From positions 60,955 through 124,954 of the IMG/VR virus record IMGVR_UViG_3300037140_000126: DNA of 64,000 nt; one strand, given 5' to 3'. Below the pieces are notes generated by a model. It worked only from the letters and a program-made list of their open reading frames with translations, did not search any database and had not been told where the DNA came from. Source of the stretch: a virus. The number at the start of each line of letters is the position of its first letter. Position 1 is the first letter of the stretch. Both the position numbers and the translations under genes were made by a program. Shown one piece after another: positions 39,485-46,602 of the stretch.

Positions 39485-40349
39485 TCCAACGTCCTCCGTC
39501 ATGAATTGTTTCAGGGCCCATCCCGTCACGGCTATAAACAAGTTTAGGTGCAGAACCTAGAGGCCCTGAATTATCGTAGAACTCTTTCCTACTTACTTCC
39601 GGCATATCCTTGAGGCGCATGAAATTTGCCGCTGCTCCGTAATGTGACTGTTCTATTATCCGGTCTGGCACGATACGCCCAAAATTGATTGGATCATTCG
39701 ATGACTGCGCCCGGAGATCGGCACGCTGTCTAGCTACGTCTAAAGGAACATCAAAAAACGCAGCTCTCACTGTATAGCCCTTATCGGTTAGTGACTTCGC
39801 CATAGAAGGACCACCGTTGCCGGAAGTTGTGGCGTCGTACACAATATCCAAACCTTTTACGGCGGCACGTGCTACCGCCATATGGGTTATGTCCGATGCC
39901 TCTTCATGGACTCTTGCGGAAGCGTTCTGTGGGTCAGTCTGTTTCAGTTGCGCGTATTCGGGCAGGGCTGTACGAATCTCATCAGAATCTATTCGCACAA
40001 TGTTAGTATTGCCCTTCATAAGCGCATCACTGCCGGAAGTTTTTCCAGAAGCCGTACCGCCGCCTAACAGAATCGCTATAGGAGCCCGTCCAACGGGTGC
40101 GGTCTTTCCTTTCAGTATCCGATCCACAACTCGGTCGTGAAATGCTCTGCGCTTCGGGTCCCACTCTCCTGATTTATTCTGCCACGCATAAATCGTGTGC
40201 TCACCTGGTTTCAAAGTTTTTACAGGGGCCCTGAGATTAGAGAAGTCCGCACCCTTTGGGATAGCGCTCTTAGGACGGCCACAATTAGGACCACGGCAAC
40301 CACTTCCAGGTCCGCCAGCAAAGATCGAAATTGTAGTCTGAAGGTTCAT
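39432..40349 (-). CDS. Tagged zeta toxin-like kinase
   Basis: 305 residues. Leader MNLQTTISIFA, linker GGPGSGCRGPNCGRPK, then a P-loop, LLGGGTASGKTSGS (94-107), and IDSDEIRTALPEY, the substrate-binding D-x-D-E-I/R typical of zeta/PezT kinases. ARVHEEASDI and YDATTSG also fit. Zeta toxins phosphorylate UDP-N-acetylglucosamine-type precursors. No epsilon-like antitoxin is recognised nearby. Confidence 0.75.
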   Translation of the reverse strand: MNLQTTISIFAGGPGSGCRGPNCGRPKSAIPKGADFSNLRAPVKTLKPGEHTIYAWQNKSGEWDPKRRAFHDRVVDRILKGKTAPVGRAPIAILLGGGTASGKTSGSDALMKGNTNIVRIDSDEIRTALPEYAQLKQTDPQNASARVHEEASDITHMAVARAAVKGLDIVYDATTSGNGGPSMAKSLTDKGYTVRAAFFDVPLDVARQRADLRAQSSNDPINFGRIVPDRIIEQSHYGAAANFMRLKDMPEVSRKEFYDNSGPLGSAPKLVYSRDGMGPETIHDGGRWNEYRGKAAQGEQRAKAA

Positions 40350-40358
40350 TGACCCGTC

Positions 40359-40610
40359 TTAGTAGAGCCCGAACAGATGCATGAACGCAATCACCACAAC
40401 TAAGACGAAGCACCAATAGAGAATCGTCACCCAAGGTTGACCGACACCAAGTGCCGGAAGAAGAAGTGATACAATTTTCCAGCAGATAGCGATCAGGATA
40501 ATGAGACAGATCAGCCCGATGAAAACACCGAACAGGCCGTCGATTCCTAAGAACCCGTAATGATGCACACCCAACGTCTGTAATGCGAGTGAAGCGAACA
40601 TGCTTTTCAT
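40359..40610 (-). CDS. Two-span membrane protein
   Basis: 83 residues with spans GVFIGLICLIILIAICWKIV and VTILYWCFVLVVVIAFMHL. AGGAGG lies before the ATG. Topology fits a class II holin-like or accessory protein, but no lysis genes are recognised next to it. Confidence 0.6.
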   Translation of the reverse strand: MKSMFASLALQTLGVHHYGFLGIDGLFGVFIGLICLIILIAICWKIVSLLLPALGVGQPWVTILYWCFVLVVVIAFMHLFGLY

Positions 40611-40629
40611 TGCTGCCTCCTTATAGTTT

Positions 40630-41376
40630 TCAAAACTGGCCTAGGTAACTACCCGTGTGGTGGGCTACCGCAGTGTTTGGAGGAATGCCTCCCAGCGTCG
40701 GATGCTTTTTCGTTTGCTGCAATCGGAAGCGCTGCGTGGCCTTGTCCGTACGCTTCGTGACATCCAAGAACGAATCGTCTTTTTCCATTGGATCATCAAC
40801 GGGGACACGCTTCGGATTCTTCAAACTTGGTGGGTGAAAGCTAGGTATAGGATCAATATGGGCCATCCCAACTGGCCCTTCCATTGCTCTCATTGCTTGC
40901 TCTAGCTTCGAGGCGGTAAGTTTCTGTGGTCTGAAATTCGGATGCCCAACACGTTGCTTGAACTCTGACATGGGCATCGCCGTCATCGAACCAAAATGTC
41001 TAGCATCGCCGCCATAGTTTTCGATTAGTGCTTTTTTTGCGGCATCAGCAGAATTCCATCCAAGAAGCACTTTGTGTTCGTCCGGCTTCTCAAACTCAGG
41101 GGCTTTCTTCGTTATCACGATATACGCGGTAGTAGCGTTTGCATCTGGGCCAATAAAGACATCCAGCGAATCCCCGTCAACCCCCGGTACGCCACGGATA
41201 TATCCGTAGTGTGCTTGTAGCTTCGTTCGCCAGCAAGTATGGGGCTTGCCCTTTTCACACTTCCCTTTTCTGACTGAGCCTTTCTTGTTCTCGATGGACA
41301 CAGGAAGCCCCTGAAACGAGGTATGCCCGTCGAGTTTGTGTTGCGCTTGCAATCCGCAAAGAGTCGATAAATTCAC
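40630..41376 (-). CDS. Inorganic pyrophosphatase-like phage domain protein
   Basis: 248 residues. The start MNLSTLCGLQAQHKLDG is weakly leader-like. YGYIRGVPGVDGDSLDVFIG (57-76), then DEHKVLLGW and a later MPMSEFKQRVGHP, match the InPase domain described in phage and polymorphic-toxin proteins. The metal-binding D-G-D-x-x-D-V is intact. It probably hydrolyses a phosphoanhydride. Confidence 0.7.
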   Translation of the reverse strand: MNLSTLCGLQAQHKLDGHTSFQGLPVSIENKKGSVRKGKCEKGKPHTCWRTKLQAHYGYIRGVPGVDGDSLDVFIGPDANATTAYIVITKKAPEFEKPDEHKVLLGWNSADAAKKALIENYGGDARHFGSMTAMPMSEFKQRVGHPNFRPQKLTASKLEQAMRAMEGPVGMAHIDPIPSFHPPSLKNPKRVPVDDPMEKDDSFLDVTKRTDKATQRFRLQQTKKHPTLGGIPPNTAVAHHTGSYLGQF

Positions 41377-41675
41377 TACCTTGGTTCTCCGTAGCCGTCG
41401 AATCCGCCTGATTGCGCTTCTTTGTCCTGTTTGCGTGGTTTAATTTCTTCCCTCATGGCTATTAGCTGCTTCGCCGGAATCCACGGGCATGATGCTTCAT
41501 GCCTTACATTTTCTTCGTTGTGTCCGCTGATAGCGCGGCAAAGAGCACATTTACGAACAAATGATTTAGTCAAACGGGATGGTGTTCCGGGCACAGGGGG
41601 AATTACAGATGTTTCATAAACTGGATCGGATTCGGCTAGAGCTTTAATAATATCGTGTGGTGTCATATGAATCAT
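41376..41675 (-). CDS. Cys/His small protein
   Basis: 99 residues. CALCRAISGHNEENVRHE and SCPW give C-x2-C-H...H-C zinc ligands near residue 45-65; the tail is basic. GAGG is six bases before the ATG. It is the first gene after the composite element at 41703-41760. Confidence 0.6.
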   Translation of the reverse strand: MIHMTPHDIIKALAESDPVYETSVIPPVPGTPSRLTKSFVRKCALCRAISGHNEENVRHEASCPWIPAKQLIAMREEIKPRKQDKEAQSGGFDGYGEPR

Positions 41676-41702
41676 TCAAATCCTCGTTTTTCGAGTCCTA
41701 GA

Positions 41703-41760
41703 CGTTCTCTAGGATGCACGCTAGACGCATTTCCCGTCGATTTCCCGATACTTACGGGCA
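41703..41760 (-). promoter_or_regulatory. Composite regulatory element, copy 2
   Basis: Core CGGGAAATCGACGGGAAA at 41730-41747 (minus), preceded by TGCCCGTAAGTAT and followed by CGTGCATCC and GAACG, with the same spacing as copy 1 at 18.0 kb. Confidence 0.55.
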
Positions 41761-41777
41761 ATCCTACTACTTAGAGA

Positions 41778-42419
41778 CTATCTGCCGCCAAAATTGCTTC
41801 CAAACGAGCCACTGCCGGGACGCTGTTGCATCTGCGGACGCTGGCCGCCACCCTGACCTGGACGTGACTGCTGGCCGCCACCGGGACGTTGACCATTACC
41901 GCCAGGGCGCTGCCCTCCACCGCCAAATCCGCCTCCGCCTCTTGACGCCCCAGCCTTCGGCGGTGCTTCTCCGATTGCGGCATGCCCCTTAGGCGTGAGA
42001 CTCCAGACATGACGCAATCCGCCTCCAGCACCGCCCAGCCTTGAACCTTGATGCTGCAAGTGGCCGGAACGAGCAAGTTGCTTCGCCTTCTCATGGCTTT
42101 CTTTGTTCGCGGTCACGAACGTACCAGTGCCGCCTGCAGCATTCTTCAGAAACGAGTGCAACTGTTTCGCTTGGTCCACAGGGTAGCGCTGCGGATCGGC
42201 GTTCACTTCATGCATCGGGAACTCGCCCTCGTTCTGTGCTTGCTCCTGCTGCATTTGCTGCTCTTGCTCTTGTTGCCCAATATCATCGGGACTCAGCATT
42301 GCCTGATCGTCTGTGTCATCCTGATTCATAGGCTGATTGTTATTCACAGGCGCGGGCTGTGCTGTCGGTTGCTGACGAATCTGTTCACGTGCGATGATGT
42401 CACGAATTGTTGAGTACAT
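41778..42419 (-). CDS. Gln/Gly-rich disordered protein with winged-helix-like middle
   Basis: 213 residues. The N-terminal third is Gln/Asp-rich, the middle (PQRYPVDQAKQLHSFLKNA to HVWSLTPKGHAAIG) looks like a small folded domain, and the C-terminus consists of GGGQRPGG-type repeats. Low-complexity tails of this sort can drive assembly or nucleic-acid binding. Function unknown. Confidence 0.55.
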   Translation of the reverse strand: MYSTIRDIIAREQIRQQPTAQPAPVNNNQPMNQDDTDDQAMLSPDDIGQQEQEQQMQQEQAQNEGEFPMHEVNADPQRYPVDQAKQLHSFLKNAAGGTGTFVTANKESHEKAKQLARSGHLQHQGSRLGGAGGGLRHVWSLTPKGHAAIGEAPPKAGASRGGGGFGGGGQRPGGNGQRPGGGQQSRPGQGGGQRPQMQQRPGSGSFGSNFGGR

Positions 42420-42441
42420 TTCATTCCTCCAAGTTTAATAG

Positions 42442-43287
42442 TTACCAAGATTTCCCGAGATGCTGCATACGGCAGTCGCTAGTAAGATTAGGGTCCATTA
42501 AGTACGAATACGATATCCAAGCAAATCCACGACTCTTCGATAACGAGGGTTCAGGCGGAGCAATACCCCAACTGGGTCCCCAGCTATTCTGGACGAGCAC
42601 AGCTCCGGGATTTGCGTTCGGACACTTAATTTCGTCGTCGAATCCAATCAAGGCGTGTGTTTCGTGGCCGCCTTGAAGAGATTCCACTCCTAAATTCGGC
42701 AGCGGTATTAGCCCAGAGGTTTCCACGGCGTCATCTTCAAATGAATCGTAGACAGAAATACCGATGACTGCAGAATAATCAGAGAGGATGCAGGATTTAA
42801 TATTCGCAATATCATTGCCGATGGAATGCCACGAACCACCTGGATTTTGTAGGGCGGATGCTAATGCCTGTGGTGTCGGGGCAGTTGAGTAGTCGGCTGC
42901 GTTATAAGGCATCAAAGACTCTAGACAAAATCCATTTGCCCCGTTCTGTGCAACTTGCAAACTGGTCGCTACCTGTGCTCCGCAATCTCCTTGGCCCAGA
43001 GTTTTTTCAATCTTACGCTCGATATAGTAATGAAATGCTGGGGCAAAAATGGGGGATTGACCTTTGAATTTACGGTACAGTCGCTCACCTTGAGATGTAG
43101 AGCCATGCCCAGTGCACGAACCTTGGTTACCCTGGTCCTTCGTCGGCCCAAGTGCTCCCGTAATAAAAGCTCTTACTGGAAATTCGCCTGTGCGAACAAT
43201 CAGATGCGACGGGAAGCCAAGATAATTTGGATTTGGTGTCGATGCAAAAGCCCCGAGTCCGTGCCCTTTGCGTGTCATCATTGCCAT
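42442..43287 (-). CDS. Papain-like (C1) cysteine protease
   Basis: 281 residues. DQGNQGSCTGHGST (51-64) holds the oxyanion Gln and catalytic Cys58. GGHETHALIGFDD carries the His and VLVQNSWGPSWG the Asn, in family C1 order. There is no leader tag, but it lies within the run of tagged genes. It could process internal virion proteins or degrade host proteins. Confidence 0.8.
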   Translation of the reverse strand: MAMMTRKGHGLGAFASTPNPNYLGFPSHLIVRTGEFPVRAFITGALGPTKDQGNQGSCTGHGSTSQGERLYRKFKGQSPIFAPAFHYYIERKIEKTLGQGDCGAQVATSLQVAQNGANGFCLESLMPYNAADYSTAPTPQALASALQNPGGSWHSIGNDIANIKSCILSDYSAVIGISVYDSFEDDAVETSGLIPLPNLGVESLQGGHETHALIGFDDEIKCPNANPGAVLVQNSWGPSWGIAPPEPSLSKSRGFAWISYSYLMDPNLTSDCRMQHLGKSW

Positions 43288-43291
43288 CGGA

Positions 43292-43852
43292 TTATTCTCC
43301 TGGTCCTTTGCCTAGTTTATGAACCGCCGACTCGTCTTTCTCTATTCTATAACCATTCCGGTAACCAACTCCGCCGCGCCAGTCTTGTACTTGAATCGTT
43401 ACGCGCCGACCTTTCACTTGCACGACTGTTCCACGACTTGTCAGACCATCCACGGTCACAGGATCACCTACTTTTATTTCCGATAAAACAACAGACGATC
43501 CTTGCAATCCCCTTTTTTCTGAAACTCTTAACTTAGCCCTAGCATTCTCACCATACCTAGAAGAATCGGAACGGCCGGATTCCTCATATACGCCATCTTT
43601 TAACCATCCACCACCAACCACCCTCTCAGGAGGAATTCCTAAATCATTTATAAGCATAACGTGGGTGCGTTGTTTTTCAGGCTGCCCATCAAAATAAATT
43701 CCCCCATCATCCGTTCTGACAGCAGCAAACTGACCTTCATCTGGAAGTTTAGGTTGTGGAGGCAAAGCACTTTGTTTACGGCCACAATTTGGCCCAGTAC
43801 ATCCACTCCCTGGTCCGCCAGCATGAATTGCAATAGTCATTTCCAAATTCAT
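43292..43852 (-). CDS. Tagged protein with KOW-like C-terminus
   Basis: 186 residues. Leader MNLEMTIAIHA, linker GGPGSGCTGPNCGRK (12-26), then an unassigned domain. Its C-terminal part, VGDPVTVDGLTSRGTVVQVK, looks like a small beta barrel. Shares the exact tag of the kinase and ART-like proteins. Confidence 0.6.
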   Translation of the reverse strand: MNLEMTIAIHAGGPGSGCTGPNCGRKQSALPPQPKLPDEGQFAAVRTDDGGIYFDGQPEKQRTHVMLINDLGIPPERVVGGGWLKDGVYEESGRSDSSRYGENARAKLRVSEKRGLQGSSVVLSEIKVGDPVTVDGLTSRGTVVQVKGRRVTIQVQDWRGGVGYRNGYRIEKDESAVHKLGKGPGE

Positions 43853-43853
43853 T

Positions 43854-44066
43854 TTAGTTTAGACCCATGCAATGCCACTCGAAGCACCTATCGTCCCACG
43901 AGAACTCCATGCACTCAGGATGCTCTTCTGCAAGTCCAAGCAACACATCCATGTTGGGAACCAGCAGGTCCTCGTCCCCGCATCCGCAAGCGCACATCTC
44001 TACGCTAATCCCATGCAGCATAACCCTTGGCTGCGCTTTCGTGAACGGAGCTACCCAGGCATCCAT
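43854..44066 (-). CDS. Small acidic Cys-rich protein
   Basis: 70 residues with CACGCGDE and CFEWHC as possible metal sites, plus a Glu/Asp-rich middle. It lies between two tagged genes. No family recognised. Confidence 0.55.
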   Translation of the reverse strand: MDAWVAPFTKAQPRVMLHGISVEMCACGCGDEDLLVPNMDVLLGLAEEHPECMEFSWDDRCFEWHCMGLN

Positions 44067-44069
44067 AAA

Positions 44070-44810
44070 TTAAATTACCTGATAACCTCGGAACGAATAA
44101 CCCGTCTGCCTGCGACGACCGCCAGGACGTTGCACGATAATCACAGACCGTTCTGCGGCAGCTGACAACGGCAGTCTGTGCCCCATCTTAGCGGCTTTGT
44201 TCTCATAGCCTGCCCCTTTATGGAAACCAGTATGACCACACCCACTACTATGACCCATACCGCCACGCTTCATTCCAAACGCAGCCATCTTTTTCGATTC
44301 GTTGCACGCTTCGCAGCCACCTTCCTTCTTTGCCTGCAACGGTGGCTGCCCGCCAGTGTACTGCGGATTCTGCGAGGTCGTATCTTGTCCGGCTTTCTTC
44401 GGCATCCGCAAACGATTATCGGGGGCAAATTCAGTCTGTGCACCGATAGGCTTTGCACCAAGAGCTTTTGCACGCTCGTCGATATGCGCCCTTGCAGCGG
44501 CTGGATTCTTGGCCCGACCGATAGCACGCTTGGCATTTGCCAAATCCCCACGATTCACGATAGGAAAGCCGCCACCAGGCATCGCATCACCAGACTTTGC
44601 AAGACTCTTACGCTTTCCTTCGGAGAACTCGCGGGCTTCCATCTCAATATGATGTGCAAGCAAATGATCTGTGCAGGCGTTCTGGTCCTTACATTTTTCA
44701 CCGCACATCTTGCACTTGTACCCGCCGCCTTCAATTTCTTGAAACGAAGCTTTCAGCGGGAATGCATTCGCAGAAGCTGCGATAAAACCAATCGTCTGTT
44801 GGATGTTCAT
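44070..44810 (-). CDS. Leader-like, C2H2-containing internal protein
   Basis: 246 residues. The start MNIQQTIGFIAASANAF is a diverged leader. CKMCGEKCKDQNACTDHLLAHH (broken: two CxxC, then a His pair) resembles a C2H2 finger. GGGFPIVNRGDLANAKRAIG then ARAHIDERAKALG is a short segment common in phage prohead-associated proteins. CEACNES and a Gly/His/Lys-rich tail follow. Confidence 0.6.
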   Translation of the reverse strand: MNIQQTIGFIAASANAFPLKASFQEIEGGGYKCKMCGEKCKDQNACTDHLLAHHIEMEAREFSEGKRKSLAKSGDAMPGGGFPIVNRGDLANAKRAIGRAKNPAAARAHIDERAKALGAKPIGAQTEFAPDNRLRMPKKAGQDTTSQNPQYTGGQPPLQAKKEGGCEACNESKKMAAFGMKRGGMGHSSGCGHTGFHKGAGYENKAAKMGHRLPLSAAAERSVIIVQRPGGRRRQTGYSFRGYQVI

Positions 44811-44823
44811 TTCTTCTCCTTAG

Positions 44824-45033
44824 CTAGTCGTTATGACCCTGCCCGCTGGACTGATTGATCGTTCCACCGAAAAACCAGTTTGAACCTTTCAAGATCGTCG
44901 GTGCAGGAAGCGTTCCCGCATCTTCTGCGGCCTCTTGCACTGTGTAACCGACGGAATTTCTGGCTATAATCATACCAGCGGACTCCATCGCAAGTTCTTT
45001 ATCTCGAAAATATGGGTGAATTTGTAGGGGCAC
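44824..45033 (-). CDS. Small protein with GTG start
   Basis: 69 residues from GTG at 45033, chosen because AAGGAG lies seven bases upstream and longer starts invade the next gene. Begins MPLQIHPYFRDKELAMESAG (GTG read as Met). It is Gly/Ser-rich at the end. Function unknown. Confidence 0.5.
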   Translation of the reverse strand: MPLQIHPYFRDKELAMESAGMIIARNSVGYTVQEAAEDAGTLPAPTILKGSNWFFGGTINQSSGQGHND

Positions 45034-45053
45034 GTTAGTTCTCCTTTTCAAAA

Positions 45054-45065
45054 GTATAATACAGA
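45054..45065 (-). promoter_or_regulatory. Extended -10-like site
   Basis: TCTGTATTATAC on the minus strand, about 25 bases before the GTG start of the 69-residue protein. Contains TG-TATTAT with a weak -35 (TCCACA, 16 bases). Confidence 0.4.
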
Positions 45066-45070
45066 ATTCA

Positions 45071-46003
45071 TCATCCTTGTGGACTCCCGCCAAATGGGCC
45101 ATTTGGATAGGGCAGGGACTTTCTAAACGTACGCACTTGATTGTCTCCCGGTCTGCGGCGAATAAAATCCATAACTTCCGGCGTGTCTTCCATCGGGGTC
45201 GCTTGCTCGACATGAGTGACTACTTTCGTATAACGGTTTCCAGCCGAGGCACTTTCCGCTTCGTCTCTCGTCCTGAACGTGTGAATCACATTGCCGTGTC
45301 CATCAACGACGTAATATTTTAGCGCCGTCAGGCTAGAACCTTCAGACTGGCCACCAGAAGTTGCTTCCAACGAGGGCCTCACTACTGTCCTCTTCCCATT
45401 CTCGAAAAACTCAACACTTTGGATATAGCTCTTGTCAAGTTTTCCGCCATGAAGAATATTGTACTCACCTTTTGCTTCACCTACACTATCATGCCCACTC
45501 AACATCTCAGCGGGCACCCTAACTTTCACGACAGCTCCACGCCCGCCACCAGGAATTAGCACAACCTTGCCACCAACCCGCTTGAAAGAATCAACGCGTC
45601 CATAAGCACCAGCAGCGGTTTTCTTGTCACTTGAAAACGACGTAGTTTTAGGGTCTTCCGGGTCTGCTTTCGTGATGTTTCGTTTCGGATCAAATCCATG
45701 CTGTAGAATAGATTTTGCATTTTCCACCGAAGTGCCATGATAAAGAGTCCTATGACGACCACAATTCTGTCCCTTACAACCACTACCAGGACCACCGCCA
45801 AATACAGCCGTTTTCTGAAGAAACTCTTTTGTGTCGGGATCAACAGTTGCCGTTACACCGCCTTTATCAGGCCCACCTTTACGCATCTTCTCCCGCCCAG
45901 TTGTCCCGTCAGTCTCAGGATGCTGGCCGACAGGAGCGGTGGAGGAAGATGCATCTCCCCCACCGCCTCCAAAGGTGCAATAGATAGTTTCCAGCAGTCG
46001 CAC
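45071..46003 (-). CDS. ADP-ribosyltransferase-like protein with internal tag
   Basis: 310 residues. The N-terminus MRLLETIYCTFGGGG is a diverged leader. A second tag copy, FLQKTAVFGGGPGSGC then KGQNCGRHR (61-84), is internal. The enzyme domain follows: RTLYHGTSVENAKSILQHGF, an ART H-G-T motif. TTSFSSDKKTAAGAY adds the S-T-S-like strand. The C-terminal domain is DGHGNVIHTF-type. Starts at GTG after AAAGG. Confidence 0.7.
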   Translation of the reverse strand: MRLLETIYCTFGGGGGDASSSTAPVGQHPETDGTTGREKMRKGGPDKGGVTATVDPDTKEFLQKTAVFGGGPGSGCKGQNCGRHRTLYHGTSVENAKSILQHGFDPKRNITKADPEDPKTTSFSSDKKTAAGAYGRVDSFKRVGGKVVLIPGGGRGAVVKVRVPAEMLSGHDSVGEAKGEYNILHGGKLDKSYIQSVEFFENGKRTVVRPSLEATSGGQSEGSSLTALKYYVVDGHGNVIHTFRTRDEAESASAGNRYTKVVTHVEQATPMEDTPEVMDFIRRRPGDNQVRTFRKSLPYPNGPFGGSPQG

Positions 46004-46024
46004 TGAGTACCTTTCCTGCTAGAA

Positions 46025-46279
46025 CTACGCAGTGAGTGCAACAGATACGGTAACTGACGGGACTCCGGGAGCAGAAACGGTAACTGTCCCAGGCGACCCT
46101 ACTCGCAAGCCAGGAGCAGTCACGGCAAACGAAGCGTCGTTAGCCCCAGTGGTTGGCGTGACGCTAATTCCATCAGTGGCCTTAGCGGTCCAATTTCCTG
46201 AAGCCAACCCGGTCACTTTGACCGATTGCGCTGCAGGTGTTGCTTTCGTAAAGCTCAAACTAGATGGTGATACGTGCAT
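46025..46279 (-). CDS. BACON-like beta domain protein (1)
   Basis: 84 residues from the ATG at 46279. MHVSPSSLSFTKATPAAQSV, then a W-centred strand (NWTAKATDGISVTPTTG) and NDASFAVT, follow the BACON/immunoglobulin-like pattern. It is a tandem paralogue of the next protein. BACON domains occur in carbohydrate-binding and phage tail proteins. Confidence 0.65.
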   Translation of the reverse strand: MHVSPSSLSFTKATPAAQSVKVTGLASGNWTAKATDGISVTPTTGANDASFAVTAPGLRVGSPGTVTVSAPGVPSVTVSVALTA

Positions 46280-46333
46280 TGTGTTTCCTCCCTTTTCCAT
46301 TTTACTTCTACAACATTTTTATTCCAACAATGC

Positions 46334-46579
46334 CTACACCACTGAAACAGGTATCATAATCGGTGCATGTCCTGGTGCCGTGACAGTAATCGAACCCGCA
46401 CTCAGACCAGGAATTGTTACATTGAACGAATCATCGTTCACGCCATTCGGGGGAGCGACTACAATACCAGCAGTTGCCTTCGCACTCCACGCTACGATAT
46501 TCACTCCAGTGACCTTGACCGATTTCACTTCCGTACTGTTCTGCTTGCTAAAGCTTAAACTGTCTGGTGAAACGTGCAT
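46334..46579 (-). CDS. BACON-like beta domain protein (2)
   Basis: 81 residues, about half identical to its neighbour: MHVSPDSLSFSKQNSTEVKS, a W-centred strand (AWSAKATAGIVVAPPNG), then DDSFNVTIPGL. Each has its own ribosome site. Probably virion surface or spike accessory proteins. Confidence 0.65.
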   Translation of the reverse strand: MHVSPDSLSFSKQNSTEVKSVKVTGVNIVAWSAKATAGIVVAPPNGVNDDSFNVTIPGLSAGSITVTAPGHAPIMIPVSVV

Positions 46580-46602
46580 TGTATCCCCCTTTCATGTCAG
46601 AT

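Noticed and set aside
37070-43852. Leader repeats as a CRISPR-like or DNA-only repeat array
   Set aside because: Copies are spaced by whole genes, each starts a reading frame, and amino-acid conservation exceeds DNA conservation.
37523-43852. GGPGSGC leaders as RiPP precursor peptides with double-glycine cleavage
   Set aside because: The segments are joined to large folded enzyme domains and there is no modifying enzyme or exporter nearby.
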